Assembly (NCBI RefSeq): GCF_008629675.1
Contig: NZ_VWOX01000018.1
Span: forward strand, 62,001-126,000
DNA: 64,000 nucleotides
Direction: 5' to 3'
Origin: Roseiconus nitratireducens
GTDB lineage: Bacteria; Planctomycetota; Planctomycetia; Pirellulales; Pirellulaceae
Below are positions 9,219 to 16,917 of the stretch, in pieces. Each line of letters begins with the position of its first letter. The first letter of the stretch is position 1. The notes below the pieces were generated by a model. It did no database searches. It was given only the letters and a program-made list of their open reading frames with translations, and was not told the DNA's origin. A program made the translations under genes and the position numbers.

Positions 9219-9235
9219 GTGTGTTTCCCAGGTGG

Positions 9236-9649
9236 TTATCGTTTGCTGAACTGGACACCGCGACGGGCGCCACGCAAACCAGGTTTCTTCCGCTCCTTCA
9301 TTCTGGAATCCCGGGTCAGGAAGCCTCCATCCCGGAGCGGATCGTGTAGTGATTCGTCGTAACTGACCAATGCACGGGCCAGTCCCATTCGGACGGCACC
9401 GCTCTGGCCGGTCAGTCCGCCGCCGTCGACGCGAACCAGCACGTCGACCTTGCCGGTCAATTCAACGGCTTCAAGCGTTGCGTTGACTGCCGCCTGATCT
9501 TGATCATTGACGAAGTATTCTTCCAGCGGCTTGCGGTTGATGGTGATTTTGCCTTCACCGCTGCGGACGCGCACGCGTGCGACGCTGCTTTTACGTCGCC
9601 CGGTTCCGAGGGCGTCGCCATTGATCTTATCTTTTTTGACCAGGGACAT
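9236..9649 (-). CDS. rpsI: 30S ribosomal protein S9
   Basis: 137 residues with ATG start. It has the S9 features [14 protein letters not shown] near the N-terminus, [19 protein letters not shown] in the middle and the conserved basic tail ending FSKR, which reaches to the P-site tRNA. It follows rplM directly, the near-universal bacterial pairing. Confidence 0.97.
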   Translation of the reverse strand: MSLVKKDKINGDALGTGRRKSSVARVRVRSGEGKITINRKPLEEYFVNDQDQAAVNATLEAVELTGKVDVLVRVDGGGLTGQSGAVRMGLARALVSYDESLHDPLRDGGFLTRDSRMKERKKPGLRGARRGVQFSKR

Positions 9650-9708
9650 CAGTGCAAATTAAATGGGGAATTTGAATTCGTGTTGGATTGAGGATCGGCA
9701 GCAGCGGC

Positions 9709-10161
9709 CTATTCGACTTTCTTGGTCTTGCGGGCCAGCGGCTGCGGGTTTTGGGCCACATGGGGATGATCGGGTCCGCTGTAAATCTTCAGCTTCTTGA
9801 TCATCTGGCGAGCCAGTTTGTTCTTGGGAAGCATGCGGCGGACGGCATGGTAGATCAAATCTTCCGGCTTGCGTTGTTGGCGATCGGCGTAGCTTTCCAG
9901 ACGCAAGCCCGGGTGACCGGTGTACCACGTGTAGTGACGCACTTCCATTTTGCGGCCGGTCATGGCGACCTTCTCCGCATTGGTGACGATCACGAAATCG
10001 CCGCAATCGACGTGCGGGGTGTATTCGGGCCGGTGCTTGCCCATCAAGACGACGGCGATGTCGGTGGCCAAACGTCCCAGCACCTCGTCACTCGCGTCGA
10101 CAAGGTGCCACTTCTTTTCGACTTGGCCGGGCTTGGCCACGTAGGTGCGTTGAGCGGTCAC
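9709..10161 (-). CDS. rplM: 50S ribosomal protein L13
   Basis: 150 residues from the GTG at 10161. That start places the usual L13 N-terminus (TYVAKPGQVEKKWHLVDA) in register; the open frame extends upstream to 10296, but the extra residues are not L13-like. Conserved segments are LGRLATDIAVVLMGKHRPEY, DFVIVTNAEKVAMTGRK and RRMLPKNKLARQMIKKLK. It is the first gene of the rplM-rpsI-infA-phosphatase run. No clear Shine-Dalgarno sequence precedes the GTG. Confidence 0.96.
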   Translation of the reverse strand: MTAQRTYVAKPGQVEKKWHLVDASDEVLGRLATDIAVVLMGKHRPEYTPHVDCGDFVIVTNAEKVAMTGRKMEVRHYTWYTGHPGLRLESYADRQQRKPEDLIYHAVRRMLPKNKLARQMIKKLKIYSGPDHPHVAQNPQPLARKTKKVE

Positions 10162-10426
10162 GAGAATGGTTCTGGGGAAAACGGTAATTGATTTGGTGCA
10201 CTGGCAAACGCGAGAAGGGAGGGGCCGGCGGCGATCGAACGCGTCGGAAGCTTTCCGGCAACGTGTGCTCGATCTCATCGCGTCCGTGGCAACCACGGAG
10301 CCGCTCGGCGACGCATAGCCCTGCGTTCGCTCGGTTTCCGCCCGATGTGCCTAGCAACGGCGTCTCGGCGGAGAATCCGGAAAGGTATCGACCGCCTCCC
10401 GGATGGGCAAGGGCTTTTCGGCGTTT

Positions 10427-11890
10427 TCAGGCCCCAAATCGGGCCAGATAGCGTTTCAGCCGCAATTTCTTGCGAGCACTGTCGCTGGTCATGTACCGCA
10501 GCTTTCCGAAAATGGGGCGTTTGGGACCCCACGCACGGTCGTAGCGGCCCAGCACCCAGAAGATTCCGCTGTAGGAATTGGGGTCGCGACCGTCCAGCCC
10601 GTACTTGTTGTTCAAGTGAATCATCACCTGAAGCGCCTGACGCGGCGTTTCGGTCCACTGCAGGATCTTCTTTCCCCACAGCATTCGCAGGTAATTGTGC
10701 ATCACCCCGTGCCGGACCAATTCTCGCTGGGCCGCATTCCACAGCGGGTCGTGGGTCTCGGCCCGTTCAAACTGCTCCAGCGTGTAAACGACCGGTCGCG
10801 GATCGTCGCGCGTTTCCTCCATCGACTTCCGGGCCCACTGCGGCAGGGAGTCGAATTTGTCGTAATCGTCCGGTTGGCGGAACGCCAGATTGAAGCCCAA
10901 TTCACGCCACGTGATGATCTGGTCCAGGAATCCCTCGGCGGCTTCACTGGTGTTCCAAAAGCCGTTGTTTTTTCCCGCCGGCGGACCGATCTGGTCCGGC
11001 GTCCATTGTTCCTGGTCCAGGATGCGCTGCACAATTTCATGGGCCGCGATGTGGCCGAAATGCAGATGCGGGCTCAAACCGGTCGTGGCGTGTTCGTCCG
11101 GATGATTTCGATCGGTCCCGTATCGGGCCAAGCCGTTGCTGAGAAAATCGGCAAGCCGCTTTCCAGCCGCCACGCTGCCGCCGGTGACGACCGGGCTGGG
11201 AGGGACTGAGTGATCGATCGCCAGATCCGCCAGCCCATCGGGGGCGAGCAACGATTCCAAGTCCGCCGGCTGCCAACGCTTGGTGATCTCACTGGGCAGC
11301 CGTTTCAGTTCGGGCACGTCGATCCCCGCCAACGGGTTCGGCACCGGTTGATCCAACAAACAATCCAGGACGTTCTTTTGGATCCAGCGACGAAAGCTGT
11401 GGGCGACCGTGAACGTTTTCTCGGGAAGCCGCAGTGGGATGATCCCGTTGGAGTCGACCAGTTCCAAGGACGAAGGCAACTTGTCCTTCACCGCCGCAAT
11501 CATCCGTGGCAAGAAAAAGCACGGGTACTCGTCGGTCACCACCGTGCAGGCTCGTTGACTCAGTTCGGCCAACAGCGGTGTGCCGTGTCCGGGTTCCGGC
11601 TCCACGTACGGGTAATAGGTGACCGGCGTCTCAAGCAAGGCTGCCCGATTGTCACGCATTCCTTCGATGATGAATCGATGGATCCGGTCGCTTGCCCAGC
11701 GATAGCGCACCCGCAGCGGCTCGAAGATAACCAGCGGCTTTCCCAAGCTGCGGGCGCGATCGACCGCGTGCTGCAGGGCAAAGTTGTGGTGCGTCCGACG
11801 CGACGCGATCATCCAATACACGACGAATTGGCCGTCCTTCCGGATCGGACGGTCGTTGGCTTGGGAAACTCGATTCGCAGGTACAGGCAT
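10427..11890 (-). CDS. Deoxyribodipyrimidine photolyase, class II
   Basis: 487 residues with ATG start. The N-terminal Rossmann-like domain begins at QFVVYWMIASRRTHHNFAL, typical of class II enzymes, and the C-terminal FAD-binding domain has TGLSPHLHFGHIAAHEI, WRELGFNLAF, MHNYLRMLWGKKILQW and the DGRDPNSYSGIFWVLGRYDRAWG segment. Class II photolyases repair cyclobutane pyrimidine dimers with light and FADH-. The gene is convergent with nothing close and stands alone, with 265 bases to rplM. Confidence 0.95.
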   Translation of the reverse strand: MPVPANRVSQANDRPIRKDGQFVVYWMIASRRTHHNFALQHAVDRARSLGKPLVIFEPLRVRYRWASDRIHRFIIEGMRDNRAALLETPVTYYPYVEPEPGHGTPLLAELSQRACTVVTDEYPCFFLPRMIAAVKDKLPSSLELVDSNGIIPLRLPEKTFTVAHSFRRWIQKNVLDCLLDQPVPNPLAGIDVPELKRLPSEITKRWQPADLESLLAPDGLADLAIDHSVPPSPVVTGGSVAAGKRLADFLSNGLARYGTDRNHPDEHATTGLSPHLHFGHIAAHEIVQRILDQEQWTPDQIGPPAGKNNGFWNTSEAAEGFLDQIITWRELGFNLAFRQPDDYDKFDSLPQWARKSMEETRDDPRPVVYTLEQFERAETHDPLWNAAQRELVRHGVMHNYLRMLWGKKILQWTETPRQALQVMIHLNNKYGLDGRDPNSYSGIFWVLGRYDRAWGPKRPIFGKLRYMTSDSARKKLRLKRYLARFGA

Positions 11891-12290
11891 GGTGGTCCGT
11901 GGGACTTTTCAGTGGGGAGAACACGTTCCGGTGAGCACGGCATCCGTTAAGGACAGTGGCCGGAATCCTGCCCGGCACGCTGCAGCCACGCCATTGTCCG
12001 GACGTAGCAACCGAGCGCCGCGGTTGCGGCTCGCTGGACAGCGTTGGCGGGCGATCGCTACGCTCGCCACAGTTTGGGGGCGTCCGCCGTCTGACGACGG
12101 TCACCCCATTGAATCGAGCTTGAACCGGCTTTCCCCTTCCAACCGTTGCGGTCCGGCTAGAATCCCCGTTCAATTCCTCCGATCGATCAGCCGCTTCCGT
12201 GCCCTCGTCGGTCGAGCTCTCGACGCCTGAGCCCACGCCGTCGGATCGTCCACGCAGTCTGACCCCTGTTTCGAACCGCGAACACCTGTC
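11891..12290. other. Divergent intergenic region, no gene seen
   Basis: 400 bases between the divergent photolyase and prepilin-peptidase-like genes. I see no credible reading frame or RNA gene. It presumably holds both promoters. Near its right end two similar 22-base stretches (12270-12291 and just after) partly repeat each other. Confidence 0.5.
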
Positions 12291-13601
12291 TTGAACCGCA
12301 AACGTCTGCAACGAAAACTGCCGCTGATGATCACCTGCGCCGCAATCCTGGGCGTGGTGGTGGTTTACGTGGTCGGCGCGTCCTTGATCCAGGCTCGGTT
12401 GTATCGGTACTACGAGGCCAAAGATCTGTTTCTGCCGCGTTTGGTCGATGCCACGATCGTCATCTGGCTGATCTACTTCGGCAGCGCGATCGGAAGCTTT
12501 TTGAACGTGGTGGCTTGGCGGATGCCGCGGGGCCAAGCGATCGGGGGACGTTCCCGCTGCCCGCGCTGCAACCAAACGCTCAGCAGCCGCGACAACGTTC
12601 CCATCCTGGGATGGATTTCGTTGCGGGGACGATGCCGCTTTTGCGGTTTGCCGATCTCGCGCCGCTACCCGATCATCGAGGCCTGCGTGGGGATCTCGTT
12701 GACCCTGGTCGGCATGGCCGAGTTGTACTCGCTGGCTCTGCCCGACCAAGCGGTCCACTGGCACGGCGGTCCGATGTGGGCGCCGCACGTGACGCCTTTC
12801 GTGATGGCGGTGCTGACGTACCACGCCTTGGCCCTGTCGACCTTGTGGGCACTGGCGTTGATCCGTGTCGATGGAGCTGCGGTGCCGGTCCGGTTGCGGT
12901 GGTTTGGTTTTCTGGCAGTCGTGCTGCCGATGCTGCTGTACCCGACGTCGATGATCGTTCCCTGGCAAGCGGACCGGCCTCCGGGATGGACGCCCGACGG
13001 ACTGTACTACGATGCCGTGATGCGGGTGATGACCGCTTTGGTCGCCGCGGCATTGTTCGGACGCGTGCTGGCCAAAGGTTTGTGTCCGACCGCCGACCTG
13101 AAGCTGGACCCGCTGGGCGGCGGCACGTCGCGCCTGGTCGATCTGATTTCCATGCTGGCGATCCCGTCGGTGCTGATCGGATGGCAATCGATGCCCGCGC
13201 TGGTCATCGCCGCGGCAATCCTGTCGCTGGTGATCCGGCCGCTGATTGACCGGATTCCCATCAATGACACGCCCCGAGGCCAAATCCGGCAGCGTGGAGC
13301 GATGGAGTACTTTGCTTTCGCACTACCCTTGGCGTTGACCACGCACCTGGTTTTGTGGCGTTGGCTGTGGAGCCAGTCCTGGTGGCCCAGCGATCAGAGC
13401 GGGCGTTGGACGCAGATTGTTTGGGCGCTGGCGGTCCTGGCCGTCCCGCTCGTGCTACGCGAGTCAACCAAGGAAGCCGAGCCGAGGTCCGCGCCCGAGA
13501 GTTCCATACGATCGGACGAGGAATCAGGATCCGACGATCAGGCGGATCCGGATGTCGGCGCGAACGATTTTGATGACGGCGTGAACGGGCCGACCGCGTA
13601 G
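12291..13601 (+). CDS. Prepilin peptidase-like membrane protein, peptidase site degenerate
   Basis: 436 residues from a TTG. After a first helix comes the segment GSAIGSFLNVVAWRMPRG, then two CxxC pairs (Cys90/93 in CPRCNQTL and Cys115/118 in CRFCGLPIS) and RRYPIIEACVG. These are the hallmarks of the N-terminal methyltransferase-associated domain of A24 prepilin peptidases. Five or six more helices follow. The peptidase part should carry an Asp after the first inner helix and a GxGD motif; here the matching places read ALIRVDGAAVPVRL and GGGTSRLVD (Gly276-Thr279), so both catalytic Asp residues seem lost. The acidic tail is not part of the family. It may methylate, bind or chaperone prepilins instead of cutting them. 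Confidence 0.8.
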   Translation: MNRKRLQRKLPLMITCAAILGVVVVYVVGASLIQARLYRYYEAKDLFLPRLVDATIVIWLIYFGSAIGSFLNVVAWRMPRGQAIGGRSRCPRCNQTLSSRDNVPILGWISLRGRCRFCGLPISRRYPIIEACVGISLTLVGMAELYSLALPDQAVHWHGGPMWAPHVTPFVMAVLTYHALALSTLWALALIRVDGAAVPVRLRWFGFLAVVLPMLLYPTSMIVPWQADRPPGWTPDGLYYDAVMRVMTALVAAALFGRVLAKGLCPTADLKLDPLGGGTSRLVDLISMLAIPSVLIGWQSMPALVIAAAILSLVIRPLIDRIPINDTPRGQIRQRGAMEYFAFALPLALTTHLVLWRWLWSQSWWPSDQSGRWTQIVWALAVLAVPLVLRESTKEAEPRSAPESSIRSDEESGSDDQADPDVGANDFDDGVNGPTA

Positions 13602-13690
13602 CAAACGTCGTCTTGTGATTAAAAGTGGCGTCCGTCCCACGAGTGGCTCATCCAGCTAGAATTTGTGCCCAGCGACGACGTCTTTCGCCA

Positions 13691-13865
13691 CTTCACCCTC
13701 CCGCTTGCGGGAGGGTCGGAGGCGAGGCACGAGACTCCGGGGAGGGCAGAACGGGAAGCGAATGTCAACAACGCATGGCCCAGCAATCACCCTCCCCGCG
13801 TCGTCGCAAGCTCCTCCGCGACCCTCCCGCGCGCGGGAGGGTGAACTAGAGAACGCCTGACATTG
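13691..13865. repeat. Family E inverted repeat block
   Basis: Two GC-rich hairpins face each other: CCCTCCCGCTTGCGGGAGGG at 13697-13716 and CCCTCCCGCGCGCGGGAGGG near 13822-13841. They are flanked by mirror-image TTCACCCTC and GAGGGTGAA ends about 150 bases apart. The right end (GGGAGGG...GAACGCCTGACAT) recurs with few differences near 48824-48854. The block fills most of the gap between two convergent genes. Confidence 0.75.
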
Positions 13866-13896
13866 CCCGCTAGACAAATGCAGGGCAGATGTCCCA

Positions 13897-15525
13897 CTAG
13901 CCGACGAATTGCCACAGCAACATGGTGAAGGCAAAACCGGTCACGGAGATCATCACCGAGATGATGCCCCAGGTACGCAGCGTCTGGCCTTCGCTCATGC
14001 GAAAGTATCGTGAGATCATCCAGAAGCCAGAATCGTTGACGTGTGAGAAGCCGGTCGCCCCGGCTGCGATCGCGATGGTCACCAGGGCCAATTGAGGCTG
14101 GTTCAGGTCGTTCACGAAGTTTCCCATCAGCCCCGCCGCGGTCAGCATCGCGACCGTCGCTGAGCCTTGGGCCACGCGGATCAGCGTCGCGAAAACCCAA
14201 GCCAAGACCAGCACGGAAATGCCCGAATCGGCGAACAGGACTTCCATCGCGTCGGTGATGCCGGTGGCGCTCAACACGCCCTTGAAGACTCCGCCGGCGC
14301 CGGTGATCAGGATGATCACGCCGGCCGGCCCCAGGGCCTTGGTGGAAATATCCAGCAGCGTGTCGCGGTCGACGCCCCGCCGCGTGCCCAAAAAATACAG
14401 CGTGGCAATGGTCGATCCCAACAAGGCGATCACCGGATGTCCGATGAAAGTGATCGCCTGCACCAGCCAGGATCCCTCCGCCAGCGCGGCCGCCAGTTGC
14501 TCGGAGCGTTCGTTGCGGGTCAGGCCTTCGGGCAGCCCCGAGGCGACCCATTGCTCAACCACCGTGTTTGCCAGGATCAAGGCGATCGGCAGCCCGATCA
14601 GCAGCAAAACGGAAGTGAATGAGGGCAGGTTCGTTTCCGCTTCCAGTTCTCCTTCGACCGTCTCAATCGGTTCAATCGCCGGCAGCGTAACGCCCTTGGC
14701 CACGCGAACGCACAACCAGGGGCCGCAAATGATGGCCGTCGGCAAACCCACCATCACGCCGAACAGAATCACCCAGCCCAGATTGACACCCAGCAGGTAG
14801 GCGACGGCCACCGGGCCCGGCGTCGGCGGGACGAACGCGTGCGTGACCGCCATCCCGGCAACCAGCGGCAAGCCAAAATGCAGGAACGGGCGTTTGGTGT
14901 CTCGAGCCAGCGCGTACAGCAGCGGGGCCAGGATGACCAGCGCCACGTCCAGGAAGACCGGGATGGAAATGATGAAGCCCGTCAGCAACATCGCCCACGG
15001 AGCCTTTTCGACGCCGAAGATCCGCACCAGGTGATTCGCCAACGCCTGCGTGCCGCCGCTGTGTTCGAGAATGGCTCCGAAGATGGCGCCAATGCCGATG
15101 ATCGTGGCGATGAATCCCAACGCCCCGCCCATGCTGGCCACGATCGTGTCGGCGACCTGCGTCAACGGCACGGCCTCCGGGTTGACCAGGCGGCTGGATG
15201 CCGCCACCAGCACCGAAACGATCAGCAGTGACAGAAACGCCTGCAGCTTCAGCTTCAGAATCAACACCAGCAGCAGGGCGATCCCAAAAACCAACAGTGC
15301 GATCAGGGGCCCCGCGGGCGGTGCGGCCGCTTCCGTGGTTTGCTGCGCCAGCAGCGTCGGGAACAGCCAAGCGGATCCGTCCGCCCCCGAGCCGGCCAGG
15401 GACAGCGAGCCGGCCAGGGACAGCGAGTTGAACAGGGGCAGCGAGTTGAGCAGAGACAGCGGGCTGAACCCGGGCAATGACAGCGCGGAAGCTGAAAGCG
15501 ATTCGAGCTGGGTCAAGTGAGGCAC
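13897..15525 (-). CDS. GntP-type gluconate/organic acid:H+ symporter
   Basis: About 540 residues and 12-13 membrane segments. The GntP family is shown by GFIATIIGIGAIFGAILEHSGG, FHFGLPLVAGMAVTHAFVPPTPGPV, GHPVIALLGSTIATLYF and GFSHVNDSGFWMISRYF. The family imports gluconate and related hydroxy acids with protons. The start is uncertain: the frame is open to a GTG at 15636; I prefer the GTG at 15525. The N-terminus before the first true helix is a Ser/Leu-rich stretch encoded by five degenerate 18-bp repeats (15389-15478), which the family lacks. Convergent with the prepilin-peptidase-like gene. Confidence 0.88.
   Translation of the reverse strand: MPHLTQLESLSASALSLPGFSPLSLLNSLPLFNSLSLAGSLSLAGSGADGSAWLFPTLLAQQTTEAAAPPAGPLIALLVFGIALLLVLILKLKLQAFLSLLIVSVLVAASSRLVNPEAVPLTQVADTIVASMGGALGFIATIIGIGAIFGAILEHSGGTQALANHLVRIFGVEKAPWAMLLTGFIISIPVFLDVALVILAPLLYALARDTKRPFLHFGLPLVAGMAVTHAFVPPTPGPVAVAYLLGVNLGWVILFGVMVGLPTAIICGPWLCVRVAKGVTLPAIEPIETVEGELEAETNLPSFTSVLLLIGLPIALILANTVVEQWVASGLPEGLTRNERSEQLAAALAEGSWLVQAITFIGHPVIALLGSTIATLYFLGTRRGVDRDTLLDISTKALGPAGVIILITGAGGVFKGVLSATGITDAMEVLFADSGISVLVLAWVFATLIRVAQGSATVAMLTAAGLMGNFVNDLNQPQLALVTIAIAAGATGFSHVNDSGFWMISRYFRMSEGQTLRTWGIISVMISVTGFAFTMLLWQFVG
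15389..15478 (-). repeat. 18-bp tandem repeats inside the GntP gene
   Basis: Five degenerate 18-base units lie end to end, starting at 15389, 15407, 15425, 15443 and 15461. The first two are identical (GAGCCGGCCAGGGACAGC). On the coding strand they give a repeated six-residue LSLAGS/LPLFNS-like pattern. Confidence 0.85.
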
Positions 15526-15980
15526 CGCCGTGATAGAAGCAGGAGGGATCGGGCAGGAACGGTAGATTGCGGGCGGAGTGAGAAGCGGGCAGCGCCTGGG
15601 ACGGGGGAACTCCGCCCTGGAAGCCCGCCCGAGCACCCTGGCCGGCGGGGCGAGCGGCGAGTCTAGGCGGGCGGCCGGCGCGGGTCAAGATTCAGCCCTT
15701 AGGGAACCGCTGCGGCGTCCGGCTGGATTCCACGTCGCGGCCAGCCGGCTCCGCTTTGCGCGTCCAATCCGGATGTCCGGCCGCACGAGCCCCCCCGCGA
15801 GACCTCATCCGACCGGCCGGGACACCGGTCCAGCCTCGGATGGCTTCGTGGTGGGCGGAGTCCAGGGAGATTGCCAGTCTGGAGGCCCTGCGATTGCGAT
15901 TTTCGCTCGGTCGCTACAATGGTGTGCCTCCGGCGATCAACTCGCCGCGGACAATTCCCACACCCTCTCCTCGGTCTCTG
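15526..15980. other. Divergent intergenic region, no gene seen
   Basis: 455 very GC-rich bases between the GntP gene and metF. Open frames exist in both directions but show no family features. It probably holds the two promoters and possibly longer leaders. Confidence 0.45.
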
Positions 15981-16871
15981 ATGACTTTACCGACCAAACT
16001 GGCTGATTATTTCAAAGGCGGACGCTGCGCGATGTCCTTCGAGCTGTTCCCGCCCAAAACCGACGAAGGCATGGCGCTGCTGGAAAAGAACGTGGAGCGA
16101 CTGCAGGCGTTTCATCCCAACTTCTTTACCTGCACTTACGGAGCGGGCGGCTCGACTCAGTCGCGGACGCTGGACGTGGTGGAGAAAGTCAAAGCGATCA
16201 CCGGGCTGCCGGTCGCGTCGCACCTGACTTGCGTCGGTTCAACCGTCGATCAATTGCGAGATTACTTGAAGGAAGCCAAGCGTCGCGGCGCCGACCACAT
16301 CGTCGCTCTGCGAGGCGATCCGCCCAAAGGCAGCGAAACTTTCCAGGCCGTCGAAGGCGGGCTGCGGTACGCCAACGAATTGGTGGAGTTGATCCGGGCC
16401 GACTTCGGACAGCATTTCGGGATCGCGGTCGCCGGCTACCCGGAAGTCCACCAGGAAGCCCCCGACCCGCAGACCGATCTGGACAACCTGAAACGCAAGG
16501 TCGATGCGGGAGCGGACGTGGTGGTCACGCAGTTGTTCTACGAGAACAGCGACTTCTACCGGTTCCGCGACGACTGCGTGAAGGCCGGGATCAACGTTCC
16601 CATCGTGCCCGGAATCCTGCCCGTGACGAACTACAAACAGGCTTGCCGAATCGCCGCCATGTGCAAGGCACGCATCCCCGACGAAATGGCTGCCGCGATG
16701 AACGAGAGCGACGATGCCGATTTCCAGTTCAACGTCGGTGTCGACCACGCACGCCGCCAGACGATCGATCTGATCGAGAACGATGTTCCCGGCATCCACT
16801 ACTACGTGCTGAACAAGAGTAGCGCCGCGGCACAAATGCTGGATGGCTTATCGCTCGGTGCTGACGCCTGA
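15981..16871 (+). CDS. metF: Methylenetetrahydrofolate reductase
   Basis: 296 residues from ATG 15981, the usual length for bacterial MetF; the frame is open far upstream but the extra part is not MetF-like. Key segments are FELFPPKTDEG (active-site Glu near the N-terminus), HLTCVGSTVDQLRDYL, IVALRGDPPKG and DVVVTQLFYENSDFYRFRDDC, followed by VPGILPVTN. It is a TIM barrel with bound FAD that reduces 5,10-methylene- to 5-methyltetrahydrofolate for methionine synthesis. Convergent with dnaX, 46 bases between the stops. Confidence 0.96.
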   Translation: MTLPTKLADYFKGGRCAMSFELFPPKTDEGMALLEKNVERLQAFHPNFFTCTYGAGGSTQSRTLDVVEKVKAITGLPVASHLTCVGSTVDQLRDYLKEAKRRGADHIVALRGDPPKGSETFQAVEGGLRYANELVELIRADFGQHFGIAVAGYPEVHQEAPDPQTDLDNLKRKVDAGADVVVTQLFYENSDFYRFRDDCVKAGINVPIVPGILPVTNYKQACRIAAMCKARIPDEMAAAMNESDDADFQFNVGVDHARRQTIDLIENDVPGIHYYVLNKSSAAAQMLDGLSLGADA

Positions 16872-16917
16872 GCTGACGTCGTCGTGGTGCGTCAAAGGCG
16901 ATGCCAGCTCCGAAGCC

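Noticed and set aside
10201-10340. A stretch with a GTTCGATCGC segment that looked like part of a tRNA
   Set aside because: I could not fold a cloverleaf with a proper acceptor stem or anticodon arm.
11652-13283. A 543-codon open frame on the minus strand
   Set aside because: It is a low-complexity His/Gln/Arg-rich frame across the photolyase start and the prepilin-peptidase-like gene, with no family features; a shadow of GC-rich coding DNA.
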